A DNA stretch of 64,000 nucleotides from Paenibacillus radicis (ex Xue et al. 2023) (GCF_024722015.1 NZ_JANQBD010000018.1:1-64000); one strand, 5' to 3'; shown: positions 1 through 11,676, numbered from the stretch's first letter. Numbers and translations are program-made. Notes: generated from the letters alone by a model not told the origin.

Positions 1-124
1 GAACCTGTTCGTCAGTCGACCTGTAATGGTGAAGTGAAGAGCCGTATGCGTTAATAGCGCACGTACGGATCTGTGAGGGGTAAGGGGCGCAATCCAAGAG
101 AAGGAGAGGCCCCGCCTACTCGAC
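1..124 (+). mobile_element. 3' end of a group II intron (domains V and VI)
   Basis: The stretch at 39-71 has the form of group II intron domain V: it starts GAGCCGTATGCG, containing the AGC catalytic triad, and its 3' strand CGCACGTACGGATC pairs back with the usual two-base bulge. It is followed by a GAGGGG linker and a domain VI-like stem (GGGGC near 84, GCCCC near 108) that ends CCTACTCGAC. The A at 118 lies seven bases before the presumed 3' splice site at about 124, the usual branch-point distance. The rest of the intron and any reverse transcriptase gene lie upstream of the window. The domain V tip reads TTAATAG rather than a GNRA tetraloop, which may mean a diverged or decaying copy. 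Confidence 0.75.
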
Positions 125-153
125 TATTTGGAGCGAGTAGGGACATATTGAAC

Positions 154-202
154 ACAAACAGAGAGATACCGGAAGAGGTTGTTCCGTTATCTCTCTGTTT
201 GT
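154..202 (+). terminator. Strong hairpin, terminator-like
   Basis: Bases 154-168 (ACAAACAGAGAGATA) pair perfectly with 188-202, and 170-174 pairs with 182-186, leaving a 7-base loop. TTGTGCTTTTCTC follows, so it could terminate transcription of the gene interrupted by or preceding the intron. The T-run is weak, so termination is not certain. Confidence 0.5.
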
Positions 203-407
203 TGTGCTTTTCTCATCATAACGGAATGATTACTTCCGCTAATGCTTCAACTATGCTTCAAACTAATGGATTATGGGAAGAACAGGGGCTTGGAATCTGG
301 AAGTGCCACCACCGTTTAGGTGCGAAGTAGGTGATGAAGTTATGTACACGGAATATGACCAGGGTATTCATGGCTTTTCATAATTGAATGGCTGCTTCCT
401 TGAGGGG

Positions 408-436
408 TGAATAGTAATTCGGTATAAACATACGTA
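408..436 (+). promoter_or_regulatory. Possible sporulation-sigma promoter of bofC
   Basis: TGAATA at 408-413 and CATACGTA at 429-436 resemble the -35 and -10 elements used by sporulation sigma factors of the E/F/G/K group. The spacing (15) does not fit any single consensus well. bofC is a forespore gene in Bacillus subtilis, which makes such a promoter reasonable. Confidence 0.25.
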
Positions 437-488
437 TCCATGGGAAAAATAGTAAGAATACTATCTGACATAAAAGGGGATACGGAAG

Positions 489-1157
489 ATGCTTTTCAGC
501 TTGCTGGGCAAATTGAAAAAAAAGCTGCGTTGGAAGCGTCGATGGTTGAATTTGGCGGCAGTTTTATTACTGGTGGGGCTTGGTTCAATAGCTTTTGTGT
601 TATTGAGACAAGACAGCTCCCATTCCATAGACGTAGGCATGAGAACAACAGAAGAAGTATTTACTCATCAAATTGACGGGGTGCAGCCAGAGGAAGAAGT
701 GCGGGCGATGATGAAGCAAATGAGTGGACAGCGTGAAGCCTATTCACAAAAAACATATGTATGCGGCGAAGAAGTACAAATGCTCGGTATGATGAATGCA
801 CAGCAAATTTTACAATATCATAAGGAACATCCAAATTTATCTGTCAGATTGAATAATGCTGGTGGTGTAATCTTTAACGAAAAAATTGAGGATCTGTCAC
901 CGCAATGCAAAAAAAATGCTTATTTTGGTCTGGATGCTGGCGGTAATTTGTCGCTATTTGAAGGTGTTCCGGAGGACAAGCAGGTCATTCGTACTTTTTT
1001 TCAGCTCAATATACAGTATTTGGAGAGTAGCTTGCCTCATGAGACAGTGAAGCAATTGTACCGCGGTATACCTGTTAATAACCTGACAGAATACAACAGT
1101 GTGCTTTCTACTTTTGCTGATTTTGCCGTTGAGGAAATGGAACAATTATTAAATTAG
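489..1157 (+). CDS. bofC: BofC, forespore intercompartmental signalling factor
   Basis: BofC acts in the space between forespore and mother cell, where it restrains the SpoIVB protease that triggers pro-sigma-K processing. The 222-residue protein has a basic N-terminus, one membrane segment at about residues 19-40, and then an extracytoplasmic part. The C-terminal half carries the family signature IEDLSPQCKKNAYFGLD and a following LSLFEG, as in the BofC C-terminal domain; YVCGEEVQMLG marks the N-terminal domain. An ATG at 489 after GGGGATACGGAAG gives a weak ribosome-binding site. The place immediately upstream of the ruv genes is the same as in Bacillus. A terminator follows, so it is transcribed separately from ruvC. 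Confidence 0.85.
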   Translation: MLFSLLGKLKKKLRWKRRWLNLAAVLLLVGLGSIAFVLLRQDSSHSIDVGMRTTEEVFTHQIDGVQPEEEVRAMMKQMSGQREAYSQKTYVCGEEVQMLGMMNAQQILQYHKEHPNLSVRLNNAGGVIFNEKIEDLSPQCKKNAYFGLDAGGNLSLFEGVPEDKQVIRTFFQLNIQYLESSLPHETVKQLYRGIPVNNLTEYNSVLSTFADFAVEEMEQLLN

Positions 1158-1171
1158 TCATTTAAAAGTGG

Positions 1172-1210
1172 AACGAACTCGCTTGCAAGAGCTGGCGGGT
1201 TCGTTTTTTT
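1172..1210 (+). terminator. Terminator after bofC
   Basis: AACGAACTCGC pairs with GCGGGTTCGTT around a short loop and runs into seven T residues. Confidence 0.85.
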
Positions 1211-1277
1211 GCGTTTTTTGGGAAGTGGCTCGAAGTATTTTGTGCCTTTTGGGACTGTGTTCAGAAGTGGTAATTTC

Positions 1278-1286
1278 TGATATAAT
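1278..1286 (+). promoter_or_regulatory. Extended -10 promoter of ruvC
   Basis: TGATATAAT is a perfect extended -10 element 50 bases before the ruvC start. The -35 region about 17 bases upstream is poor, as is usual for extended -10 promoters. Confidence 0.6.
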
Positions 1287-1335
1287 GGGCAAGTGAACAC
1301 ATATGTTCGCTTTTGGGGATGATGGGAGTGTGTAA

Positions 1336-1842
1336 GTGTTGCGGATTATGGGAATTGATCCCGGAATTGCTATAGTCGGTTTCGGATTGATAGATAAGCA
1401 GGGAAGCCGGTTAGTCCCGGTGCAGTACGGCTGTATACAGACGGAGGCTCATACGGACAGTGCTGTGCGATTGAAGATGGTTTACGATTCGATGGTGCAG
1501 CTCATTGATACTTATAAGCCTGATGCAATAGGAATTGAGAAGCTTTTTTTCAACCGCAATGTAACGACAGCTATGGCTGTCTCTCAAGCAAGAGGAGTAC
1601 TGATTCTCGCCGCCATACAGAAAGGATTAATGATTGGAGAATATACACCTCTGCAAGTGAAGCAGGCGATTGTTGGCTATGGGAAGGCTGAGAAAAAGCA
1701 GGTGCAGGAAATGGTTCGGATGTTTCTGCATTTATCTGCGGTACCTAAGCCCGATGATGTGGCGGATGCCCTGGCAGTGGCTATATGTCATGCCCATTCC
1801 TGCACGATGCAGCAGAAAATAGACGAGGTACATAAGCGATGA
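1336..1842 (+). CDS. ruvC: RuvC Holliday junction resolvase
   Basis: RuvC cuts Holliday junctions by symmetric nicking within the RuvAB complex. The 168-residue length is normal. The four acidic active-site residues can be placed: D8 in GIDPG, E68 in IGIEKLFF, D141 and D144 in the KPDDVADALA motif. The start is GTG at 1336; a TTG one codon later is the alternative. The stop overlaps the ruvA start by four bases (ATGA), which implies translational coupling. Many low-GC Firmicutes use RecU instead of RuvC, so a complete RuvC here fits Paenibacillus rather than Bacillus subtilis. Confidence 0.95.
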   Translation: MLRIMGIDPGIAIVGFGLIDKQGSRLVPVQYGCIQTEAHTDSAVRLKMVYDSMVQLIDTYKPDAIGIEKLFFNRNVTTAMAVSQARGVLILAAIQKGLMIGEYTPLQVKQAIVGYGKAEKKQVQEMVRMFLHLSAVPKPDDVADALAVAICHAHSCTMQQKIDEVHKR

Positions 1843-2474
1843 TAGACTATTTAAGAGGGTTAGTTGCACATAGAGAAACTGAATATGTTGTTTTGGATGT
1901 ACGTGGGGTCGGCTATCGGGTTTTTTGCGCGAATCCTTATGCCGTACAGACCAAAGACGGAGAAGAAACGACGTTGTTTATCCATTATCAGGTGCGGGAG
2001 GATGCGCACCTCCTATTCGGTTTTCAGACACGGGAGGAGCAGTCTTTATTCCGGATGCTGCTTGAGGTTAACGGTATCGGTCCTAAGGTAGCGATAGGCA
2101 TTTTGGCCGGTGGCCGCCCTGAAGTTATTGCTGCCGCTATACAACAGGAAAATATCAGCTTCTTGATCAAGCTTCCGGGAATCGGACGCAAGACAGCGCA
2201 GCGAATGATATTGGATTTGAAGGACAAGCTGGGCGGTATCCCAACGGAAGCGAGCTCTCTGTCTGCATTTACTGGCGGCGGAGATCTATTTACAGTGCCG
2301 CAAGGCAGCGGGGCATGGAGCGAAGCGAAGGCAGCACTGCTGGCGCTTGGCTATACGGAGGCAGAAGCAGATGGTGCAGGGCACGCAATCAAGCCCAAGC
2401 TGCAGGGGGGCGAAGCTGTGGATGTCGTAATGAAGCTGGCGCTCCAGGCGTTGTATCAGCAATCCACGAAATAA
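1839..2474 (+). CDS. ruvA: RuvA, Holliday junction branch migration subunit
   Basis: RuvA binds four-way junctions as a tetramer and loads the RuvB motor. The 211-residue protein has an N-terminal OB-fold (MIDYLRGLVAHRETEYVVLD), two helix-hairpin-helix motifs (LEVNGIGPKVAIGIL and IKLPGIGRKTAQRMI), a flexible linker rich in Gly, Ser and Ala at about 145-160, and a C-terminal domain III (KAALLALGYTEAEA) that contacts RuvB. It overlaps ruvC by four bases and lies 25 bases ahead of ruvB, with GGAAGGAGATC before the ruvB start. Confidence 0.95.
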   Translation: MIDYLRGLVAHRETEYVVLDVRGVGYRVFCANPYAVQTKDGEETTLFIHYQVREDAHLLFGFQTREEQSLFRMLLEVNGIGPKVAIGILAGGRPEVIAAAIQQENISFLIKLPGIGRKTAQRMILDLKDKLGGIPTEASSLSAFTGGGDLFTVPQGSGAWSEAKAALLALGYTEAEADGAGHAIKPKLQGGEAVDVVMKLALQALYQQSTK

Positions 2475-2499
2475 TGCTTAGGAAGGAGATCGGAACACC

Positions 2500-3507
2500 A
2501 TGGAAGACGACCGCATCATTTCGGCCCATCTGATGATGGAGGAGCAGACGATGGAGCTCAGCCTCCGCCCGCGCTATTTGGCTGAATATATCGGTCAATC
2601 GCAAGCTAAAGAAAACCTTAAGGTTTATATAGAAGCTGCCAAGATGCGCAAGGAAGCGCTTGATCACGTCCTGCTGTATGGCCCGCCGGGACTGGGAAAG
2701 ACAACTTTATCCAACATTATAGCCAATGAATTGGGAGTTAATATGCGCACCACATCTGGTCCGGCAATCGAACGGCCGGGAGATCTGGCAGCGATATTAA
2801 CCAATTTGCAGGAGGGCGATGTTCTATTTATCGATGAAATTCATCGTCTGCATCGTACTGTGGAGGAAGTCCTGTATCCGGCGATGGAGGATTACGCGCT
2901 TGATATCATTATTGGTAAGGGACCAAGCGCTCGCTCGGTCCGTCTTGATCTGCCTAAATTTACGTTGGTTGGAGCGACGACACGTGCAGGTTTATTATCG
3001 GCTCCGCTTCGCGACCGTTTTGGTGTAATAAGCCGATTGGAATATTACACGGTTGACGAGCTGACCTATATCGTTAGCCGGACAGCGGACATTTTGCAGG
3101 TTCAGATCGTTGGGGAAGCTGCTAGAGAAGTGGGCATGCGATCAAGAGGAACGCCACGTATTGCTAACCGTTTGTTAAAGCGGGTGCGGGATTTTGCACA
3201 GGTTAAAGGAGACGGTATTATTACCTTGGATATCGCCAAGGCGGCATTATTAAGCATTCAGATCGACAATTTAGGTCTTGATGAAATCGATCATAAAATG
3301 CTTCGAGCCATTATCCAGAGCTTTCAAGGGGGACCTGTCGGCCTGGATACTATTGCGGCTACAATCGGGGAAGAAAGTCAGACGATCGAAGATGTGTATG
3401 AGCCTTACTTGCTTCAAATTGGTTTTTTGCAGCGTACTCCAAGAGGGAGGATGGCCACGCACACAGCATATAGTCATCTGGGGCTGCCGGTACCTGAGAG
3501 CCGTTAA
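2500..3507 (+). CDS. ruvB: RuvB, Holliday junction branch migration ATPase
   Basis: RuvB is the hexameric AAA+ motor that drives branch migration. The 335-residue protein has Walker [10 protein letters not shown] (61-69), Walker [10 protein letters not shown] with the acidic pair at 112-113, sensor 1 in LVGATTRAG, an arginine finger region [10 protein letters not shown], and a C-terminal winged helix ending [10 protein letters not shown]. It starts at an ATG with a good GGAAGGAG site. It closes the ruvCAB operon; no terminator is seen before the next gene, so the SpoIID-like gene may be read from the same transcript. Confidence 0.96.
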   Translation: MEDDRIISAHLMMEEQTMELSLRPRYLAEYIGQSQAKENLKVYIEAAKMRKEALDHVLLYGPPGLGKTTLSNIIANELGVNMRTTSGPAIERPGDLAAILTNLQEGDVLFIDEIHRLHRTVEEVLYPAMEDYALDIIIGKGPSARSVRLDLPKFTLVGATTRAGLLSAPLRDRFGVISRLEYYTVDELTYIVSRTADILQVQIVGEAAREVGMRSRGTPRIANRLLKRVRDFAQVKGDGIITLDIAKAALLSIQIDNLGLDEIDHKMLRAIIQSFQGGPVGLDTIAATIGEESQTIEDVYEPYLLQIGFLQRTPRGRMATHTAYSHLGLPVPESR

Positions 3508-3583
3508 CATTTTTCGTATTATGTTAGCTGTTTGCGGCAGCATGGTGCGGATTAACCAACTTGAGAAAGGAATGCTGTAGAAC

Positions 3584-5764
3584 ATGAGAAAGCATCTGCC
3601 TTCATTAAATATAAGCAAGCTGTGCAAACGACCGGTTTCATTAAAAAGCTGGTTGATTGTCAGCTGTATAACAACGTTTGGAGCTGCTGCTGGTCTGATA
3701 CCTCCGGTGGGTGGGCCTATTAACACAGCTTACGCGGCAGTCGTACCTAAGCTTGACTCGATACGAGTTGCTTTATTTCTGGATACAGGCAAATATACCG
3801 CCAATACGCCATCTGTCACGCTTTCTTCCGACAAAGGGCTGGACCTGGCCTTTCGCTCATCTGCTGGCGCCAAGCCGGCATTCTCTACAGCGGATAAGGC
3901 GAGCGTCAAGGCTTCCCTTGACACTCATCGTGTCCTGCTGTGGGAGAGCGGGGATGCCACGCAGGTTAAGGCACTCGCACAGAAGCTCGGTGACGCGAAC
4001 GTTGATGCGGCATTGGTCAAAAGAACGAAGCAGGGCAAGGTCGCTTACCAAGTCAGCGTAGGGCCTTATGCTTCGAAGGAGGCTGCTTCAGCTGCGCTCA
4101 CGAAGCTGGTCGCGCTGCCGGCAGTCGGCAGCGTGGTCAAGGGCTATGCATCCGCAGTAACCGGCCCTCTGCACTTGAACGCTGGCGTATACGCAGCGGA
4201 AGCGGAGGCGCAGCAGCAAGCTGCTGCTATCGGGCAGGCCGGTATTGACGCGGATGTAGCGATTTTGGACGTAGCGGCGGGTTTGCCCGCATACGCGGTT
4301 ATGGTGGCGGCAGCTTCCGATGCCGCTGAGCTTTCCGCAGCCAAGCAGCAGCTGAATGCTGCGCTGCCGGCTGTTGTGCTGCAGCCTGTCGATGCAGCAG
4401 CGTCTTATGTGCTGAAGCGCACGGAGCTTGATGATGCGCCGGACAATACGGCGGCAGGCACGATCGAACGTGTGCTGCTTGGCGGCACCAATGCGAAGCT
4501 TCTTGTTTCGCCTAAGCCTACTGAAACGGTTAAGGTGTTGGAACGGTCGGAGCGGACTTATCGTGGCTTGGTAGAGCTGTCGAGATTGAACGGGAAGCTT
4601 GCAGTCATCAATGAGCTGCCCTTTGAGCAGTATGTGACTTCCGTAGTTAGCTCGGAATTAAGTAAAGAATGGCCGTTGGAAGCGCTGAAGGCTCAGGCTG
4701 TTGCGGCAAGAACCTACGCGCTTAAGCAGGGGGTTAAATACCAGATCGCGCATGTGACGGATACGACGCTAGATCAGGCTTACAAAGGCGCCGGCGCTGA
4801 ATTTGCTTCCGCCCTTGCTGCAACATCGGCAACACAAGGGGAAGTGCTTGCCGATAAGGCTGGCCTAATTACGCCGTTATTTAGCTCTAATGCAGGGGGC
4901 ATGACAGCCGACCCGACCGAGGTATGGGGGAATAAGGTTGATTATTTAAAGAGTGCGGCAACGCCGGATGATGGAGCGGAAAAAGGTAAAGCCATCTGGT
5001 ACCGAATTATTCTGCCCAATGGAAAAACAGGATTTATCCATTCGTCCTATGCCAAAGCTACCGGTCAAAAAAATGCTGCAGGGCTTGTTTATTATGAAGC
5101 CACAGGAACCGATGTTAGTGTTCGTTCCGCCCCTTATGTTGACAATACAGCTAATCCTGCCTTGTTCAAGGTAAATATAGGAGATCAGTTCATTGTGATT
5201 GATCAGGCTGTGGAATCCAATGCCTATTCTTGGATTCGTGGACCCTTTGCTGCTAACCAGCTGAAAGAGAAGGTCAACACGGTGCTTGCACAGCCGATTG
5301 GAGGCGCATTGGAGCGACTGGAGGTATCCGCACGTGGTGCATCTGGTCGTGTTACAAGCATGAAGGCTAATGGACAAGAGCTTAAACCAGCCTATCCGGA
5401 CGCCCTTCGCACCCTTTTTAACAATTTGCCTAGTACCCGGTTTGAAATTGAGGAAACAGGCAGTTATACTATACAAGGAGCGAATGGTACTGTACGCAAG
5501 CAGACAGCATCTTCCCCAAAAGTCGTAATTGCTGCTGGGAGCGGTCAAGCTAAAGAATCAGCCAGCTCTCAGATCTTTGTTATGGGCGGGAATAATAAGG
5601 TAAGAATGACAGACCAGCCGTCCCAGTTTATTTTCAAAGGGACCGGATTCGGTCATGGTTTGGGCATGTCCCAATGGGGTGCCAAGGGTTATGCCGAGCT
5701 CGGCTATGATTATAAAAAAATATTGCAGACCTACTATGATGGAGTCTCGATAATCAAGGAATGA
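3584..5764 (+). CDS. SpoIID/LytB-type lytic transglycosylase with SPOR and SH3-like parts
   Basis: SpoIID proteins cut peptidoglycan strands during engulfment. This 726-residue protein is about twice the length of Bacillus SpoIID. It has a basic N-terminus and a hydrophobic export segment (about 24-50), a SPOR-like repeat (about 118-170, [14 protein letters not shown]), a second alanine-rich SPOR-like part (about 200-265), and a SpoIID core from about 325. The core contains [19 protein letters not shown] with the catalytic Glu position, an SH3-like insert ([19 protein letters not shown] onward, about 470-560), and the hallmark ending [20 protein letters not shown]. The ruvB-queA location suggests a paralogue of true spoIID. 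The alanine-rich part is GC-rich compared with its surroundings. Confidence 0.85.
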   Translation: MRKHLPSLNISKLCKRPVSLKSWLIVSCITTFGAAAGLIPPVGGPINTAYAAVVPKLDSIRVALFLDTGKYTANTPSVTLSSDKGLDLAFRSSAGAKPAFSTADKASVKASLDTHRVLLWESGDATQVKALAQKLGDANVDAALVKRTKQGKVAYQVSVGPYASKEAASAALTKLVALPAVGSVVKGYASAVTGPLHLNAGVYAAEAEAQQQAAAIGQAGIDADVAILDVAAGLPAYAVMVAAASDAAELSAAKQQLNAALPAVVLQPVDAAASYVLKRTELDDAPDNTAAGTIERVLLGGTNAKLLVSPKPTETVKVLERSERTYRGLVELSRLNGKLAVINELPFEQYVTSVVSSELSKEWPLEALKAQAVAARTYALKQGVKYQIAHVTDTTLDQAYKGAGAEFASALAATSATQGEVLADKAGLITPLFSSNAGGMTADPTEVWGNKVDYLKSAATPDDGAEKGKAIWYRIILPNGKTGFIHSSYAKATGQKNAAGLVYYEATGTDVSVRSAPYVDNTANPALFKVNIGDQFIVIDQAVESNAYSWIRGPFAANQLKEKVNTVLAQPIGGALERLEVSARGASGRVTSMKANGQELKPAYPDALRTLFNNLPSTRFEIEETGSYTIQGANGTVRKQTASSPKVVIAAGSGQAKESASSQIFVMGGNNKVRMTDQPSQFIFKGTGFGHGLGMSQWGAKGYAELGYDYKKILQTYYDGVSIIKE

Positions 5765-5771
5765 CGTGAAT

Positions 5772-7998
<2,227 letters not shown>

Positions 7999-8029
7999 AC
8001 GTATAGTATAAAGAAAGGGGGGATATGCA

Positions 8030-8350
8030 ATGTCATTAGTGGCTCAAGAAGCTGCAGCAGCTCCAGGAATAGAAGGATATTTAGTTACATACGGTCCACT
8101 GGTTTTAATGTTTGTTGTTTTGTATTTCTTATTGATCCGTCCTCAACAAAAGCGTCAAAAGACGCGCAGTATGATGCTTAACAACTTGAAAAAAGGGGAC
8201 AAGGTCGTTACCATCGGCGGTTTGCATGGTACGATTCTTGAAATTACAGACGACACGATTATTCTTCGTGTAAACGATGTAACGAAGCTAACGTTCGAGC
8301 GTTCCTCGATCAATGCTGTTTCCAGTGTTTCTGTAGAAGAGAAGAAGTAG
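8030..8350 (+). CDS. yajC: YajC, preprotein translocase accessory subunit
   Basis: YajC associates with SecDF and the Sec translocon and is also called YrbF in Bacillus. The 106-residue protein has one membrane segment (GPLVLMFVVLYFLLIRP), then the family motif RPQQKRQKTRSMMLNNLKKGDKVVTIGGLHGTI. An AAAGGGGGG site precedes the ATG. In many genomes secD follows directly; here four genes on mixed strands lie between it and secD. Confidence 0.93.
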   Translation: MSLVAQEAAAAPGIEGYLVTYGPLVLMFVVLYFLLIRPQQKRQKTRSMMLNNLKKGDKVVTIGGLHGTILEITDDTIILRVNDVTKLTFERSSINAVSSVSVEEKK

Positions 8351-8358
8351 CATGAAAC

Positions 8359-8400
8359 AAAAAATGCGAGTCATCCACAAGGATGAGCTCGCATTTTTTT
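8359..8400. terminator. Bidirectional terminator between yajC and the TIGR04086 gene
   Basis: AAAATGCGAG pairs with CTCGCATTTT, with an inner ATCC/GGAT pair; A-rich and T-rich flanks let it work for both converging genes. Confidence 0.85.
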
Positions 8401-8416
8401 GTTTTAAACAAGAAAG

Positions 8417-8776
8417 CTACTTTTTGAGGTTAACCCCGATCATGCCTCCCAAGCTGCCTGCCATAAAAGATAGACCCAGGAGGTAAAGCGTTTGCCAGGA
8501 TAGTCCGGCATCATAGGCTAAAAATCCGATAATCCAAACAATTAAAGTGTAGACCAATCCTAGAAGTCCTCCGTTATACCACCCCTTACTGCCGCTGCGC
8601 TTTCCGGAGACAAGTCCTCCAACAAACATAGCAACTCCATGAACGCTCATTGTATAGCTGAATAAGGAGTTTTCTTGCAAATTTGTAGTGAGCATAAGCA
8701 ATGATGTCATAAGTGTACCAAGCAGCATGAAAATCATGGCGTACATTAAACCGGAGAATATAGGGGATTGTTTCAT
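8417..8776 (-). CDS. TIGR04086 family small membrane protein
   Basis: The 119-residue protein is made of four hydrophobic segments, at about residues 5-30, 40-58, 66-90 and 95-115, separated by short loops such as SGKRSGSKGWYNGG. Its size, position next to yajC and sequence style match the TIGR04086 family (YrzE in Bacillus), for which no function is known to me. It begins with an ATG preceded on the minus strand by GGAGGTAGAAC. It converges on yajC and shares its terminator. Confidence 0.75.
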   Translation of the reverse strand: MKQSPIFSGLMYAMIFMLLGTLMTSLLMLTTNLQENSLFSYTMSVHGVAMFVGGLVSGKRSGSKGWYNGGLLGLVYTLIVWIIGFLAYDAGLSWQTLYLLGLSFMAGSLGGMIGVNLKK

Positions 8777-9135
8777 ACCTGTTCTACCTCCAATCAGTAA
8801 TATGGTTTATTTGAGCTAGCCTTTAAAAGGGCAAGTTATAGGTTCTTTAATCCCATTGTATGGGCTTGTTTAAAAAATTAGTACAGGTTAACCCGTAGGA
8901 GCGAAGTGATTTCTAGGACAAAGTTATATGAATTTATAACCCATTATCAGTTTATTGGCAACAATTCGTAAAAGGCATTATTGCATGACATTAACAAGTT
9001 GAGGTCAAAATACCTTGGAAACTTACCTCGCCTCCGATACCTCTTAAAAGCCGGTTTCAAGGAGTTATTGACTAGCAGAAAAATAATTATCAACGGAATT
9101 TGAGCCTTAATGGCATCTAGTTGGGAGGGATGACT
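8777..9135. other. Intergenic region with no recognised feature
   Basis: About 360 AT-rich bases lie between two divergent genes. I see no open frame with a ribosome-binding site, no long hairpin and no clear promoter; the promoters of both flanking genes must lie here. Confidence 0.4.
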
Positions 9136-9870
9136 ATGGATATGCTGGCCCTTTTTTTTCGTACGGTATTGGTCTACTTTGTTGTGTTTTTTACTATGCG
9201 CATCATGGGGAAGAGGGAAATCGGGAAGCTGTCTGTTTTTGATCTTGTAATATCTGTAATGATTGCGGAAATTGCAGTTTTTGTACTTGAGGATTTGGAA
9301 AAGCCGATTCTTGCAGGAGTCTTGCCGATGTTAACCTTAGTGGCCGTTCAGCTGCTAATAGCATTTGTTTCACTTAAAAATGAAAAAGTTCGCCGTATTT
9401 TTGAAGGTAAACCCTCCTTTATTATTAAGCATGGCAAGCTGGATCGAGCCGAAATGAAACGTCAGCGTTACAATCTGGATGATCTGCTGCTTCAATTGAG
9501 GCAAAGTAAAGTAATGGATGTGGCGAATGTTGAATTTGCCATATTGGAGTCATCGGGTAAGCTGACCGTGGTTGAGAAAGAGGTTGAACGACAGGAAGAT
9601 AGTGAAAAAGAAAAAGATAAAGAAAAAGATAAACAAAAGGAATCTCAAGGTGCTGAGCAATCAGATGAATTGTCTAAAATTAAATTCGAAGGTTTGCCTT
9701 TGCCGATGATTATGGACGGAAAGGTACAGGAAGATAGCCTGCAGAAATTGGATAAAACGCGTTTTTGGCTGAAAAGCGAGCTGCAGGCTAAAGGTGTGAA
9801 GGATTTCAAGGATGTATTCTATTGTTCTTATGATCAACGTGGAAGATGGTTCATTGATCGCAAAAAGTAA
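9136..9870 (+). CDS. DUF421 family membrane protein (YetF/YrbG type)
   Basis: The protein has two or three N-terminal membrane segments, then the family motif MRIMGKREIGKLSVFDLVISVMIAEIA, and a cytoplasmic part with KPSFIIKHGKLDRAEMKRQRYNLDDLLLQLR. Family members are membrane proteins of poorly known function often found in spore formers. Between the conserved core and the C-terminal LPLPMIMDGKVQEDSL part lies a highly charged Lys/Glu/Asp-rich linker (about residues 148-185). I use the ATG at 9136, six bases after GGAGGG, rather than TTG at 9121. Confidence 0.85.
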   Translation: MDMLALFFRTVLVYFVVFFTMRIMGKREIGKLSVFDLVISVMIAEIAVFVLEDLEKPILAGVLPMLTLVAVQLLIAFVSLKNEKVRRIFEGKPSFIIKHGKLDRAEMKRQRYNLDDLLLQLRQSKVMDVANVEFAILESSGKLTVVEKEVERQEDSEKEKDKEKDKQKESQGAEQSDELSKIKFEGLPLPMIMDGKVQEDSLQKLDKTRFWLKSELQAKGVKDFKDVFYCSYDQRGRWFIDRKK

Positions 9871-9871
9871 A

Positions 9872-11437
9872 TTATTTGATGATTTTCCGTCCAAGCCATA
9901 GAACCCGCAGCAGATCGTTACGGTCAATCAAGCCTAACAGAACTGAGCAAAATAAATAAAGCATAATGCCTGTAGAACATGATATCAAAAACCGCATACC
10001 ATCATTGGGAAGCCAATTGCTATACATAATGAGATAGCTTGCCCATCCCGAAATCAACATTCCTAGGCCGACCTTTGCAAAGTCCAGCATTTGCATGCGG
10101 AATTGAAGCAGCTTCACCACACTATGCCAATGCAGCGCTGTAACCAGCATGATGTTAATATTGATAGCCATAACGGCACCCAAGATTCCGAACTCTGGCT
10201 TTGAGGCAAGCATGTAGATCAGGGTGAGCTTGGCTACTGAGCCGATTAAAGTATTAACTAATGCGCTGCCCGGCCTATCCAATGCTTGAAGTGTTGCCTG
10301 AAGCGGGGCTTGAAAATAAATGAACATCGCGACAGGTGCCATCATTTTTAACATCGATGCGATTTGACTTTGTCCATATAAGTAATGACATAGCGGCTCA
10401 GCCAAGACCAGCATTATCATGGCAAAGGGGGCGCCTGTCACCAATGCGAGCTTTAACGACTGATGAAGCCGCATGTGAATAGTTTTCATATCCCCCCTGG
10501 CGGCAGCTTCAGACAGTGAAGGGATTAAAGAAACAGACAAAGAATAGGTTAGAGCGCTCGGTAGTAATAATATCGGAATGATCATCCCTTGCAGGGCGCC
10601 ATATTGTGAGGTTGCCAACGATGTTGCTATTCCTGCCGCGGCTAAGCTTTGAATGATGAGGATCGATTCAAGGAAATAGGAGAATGAGCCTACCAGCTTG
10701 CTTCCGGTAATTGGCATGGCTAGCTTCAGCAGCTGCTTTAGGTTAGCCCATCTTCCTACTATGGGGGCAGAACCAATCTTGGCAGTAGGAGTGTGAGGCG
10801 CCCTTTTTCGATCCCGTCTAAAGTGCAGATAGAGTACAAGCAGGGCACAAACTTCACCGATCATGACGCCTGTCATAGCCCCTGCAGCTGCATATTCGAT
10901 CCCGTAAGGCAACATTACATAAGCAAGCGAAAGTACGGTTATGATTCGAACGAGTGTTTCCACAACCTGGGAGACAGCAGTAGGAATCATATTTTGCTTG
11001 CCTTGAAAGTATCCGCGGATAACAGAGCCGACTCCAACAAATAAAATAATTGGAGTCATACAGATGAACGTGTAATAGACTCTTGAATCGGTGAGAAGAT
11101 TGGAGCTGATCCAATGGGCGCCCAGCAAGCTGATCAATGTAAAGAGGAGGCTAAGAGAGAAGCTGAAGGCTAGTGCCAAACGAAAGATGCGCCTAACTCT
11201 GGATTCATTGCCTTCTGTTTCGGCTGCTGCCACAAGCTTTGCAACAGCTATAGGGATACCTCCGGTGATGATCGTCAGAATGACAATCATGAACGGGTAG
11301 CCCATCTGATATAATCCCACCCCCTCGGGCCCGATAATTCTGGGCAGCGCCATTCGGGGAATGAAACCGAGAATGCGGTTGATGATGCCTGCCGTAAGTA
11401 ATATAAGTGTACCTTTTATAAATGATTGTTTGGTCAC
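9872..11437 (-). CDS. SpoVB-like polysaccharide flippase (MOP superfamily)
   Basis: This 521-residue integral membrane protein has about 14 hydrophobic segments and belongs to the MATE/MOP exporter group, close to Bacillus SpoVB and YtgP. The N-terminus KGTLILLTAGIINRILGFI and the motif MALPRIIGPEGVGLYQMGYP are typical of the family. Members flip lipid-linked cell-wall or cortex precursors; SpoVB is needed for cortex synthesis. Several Bacillus paralogues exist, so naming it spoVB would be too firm. Its end lies one base from the end of the convergent DUF421 gene, with no terminator seen between them. Confidence 0.8.
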   Translation of the reverse strand: MTKQSFIKGTLILLTAGIINRILGFIPRMALPRIIGPEGVGLYQMGYPFMIVILTIITGGIPIAVAKLVAAAETEGNESRVRRIFRLALAFSFSLSLLFTLISLLGAHWISSNLLTDSRVYYTFICMTPIILFVGVGSVIRGYFQGKQNMIPTAVSQVVETLVRIITVLSLAYVMLPYGIEYAAAGAMTGVMIGEVCALLVLYLHFRRDRKRAPHTPTAKIGSAPIVGRWANLKQLLKLAMPITGSKLVGSFSYFLESILIIQSLAAAGIATSLATSQYGALQGMIIPILLLPSALTYSLSVSLIPSLSEAAARGDMKTIHMRLHQSLKLALVTGAPFAMIMLVLAEPLCHYLYGQSQIASMLKMMAPVAMFIYFQAPLQATLQALDRPGSALVNTLIGSVAKLTLIYMLASKPEFGILGAVMAININIMLVTALHWHSVVKLLQFRMQMLDFAKVGLGMLISGWASYLIMYSNWLPNDGMRFLISCSTGIMLYLFCSVLLGLIDRNDLLRVLWLGRKIIK

Positions 11438-11458
11438 TTGGTTTCCTCTTCCTCCTTA

Positions 11459-11524
11459 GAGCTTTCCAGAGGAAAGCTATCTTCGTTAGCATAAGCTGAG
11501 CTTTCCTTGTGAAAGCTGTCTTGA
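11459..11524. repeat. Two direct copies of an AGCTTTCC hairpin repeat
   Basis: Two copies start at 11459 and 11498 (period 39): each has GAGCTTTCC, a short loop, GAAAGCT, then TCTT and AGCAT. Each copy can fold as a small hairpin (AGCTTTCC/GGAAAGCT in the first). They lie just upstream of the SpoVB-like gene, and a related hairpin occurs at 44188-44208. Confidence 0.65.
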
Positions 11525-11676
11525 CAAGCATTCATTGGCTCTATTAAATGGATATGCGGGACCTGTCCTAGTACATGCACAATATTTGAGCAATACCTTC
11601 AGAATAGGAAGGAAATAACATCAAAGTATCGAATATGTGTTTATTAAGGATGATGTTCGGCAGGAGGTTAAGGCAG

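Larger units (their letters stand above)
125..488. other. Non-coding region between intron end and bofC
   Basis: No convincing gene is seen here. The region holds the strong hairpin at 154-202 and a possible sporulation-type promoter ahead of bofC at 408-436. Short open frames that cross it lack a ribosome-binding site and resemble no family I know. Confidence 0.5.

Noticed and set aside
73-330. Open frame of 85 codons over the intron end
   Set aside because: It lies across the intron domain VI and the hairpin at 154-202, has no ribosome-binding site, and looks like no protein family.
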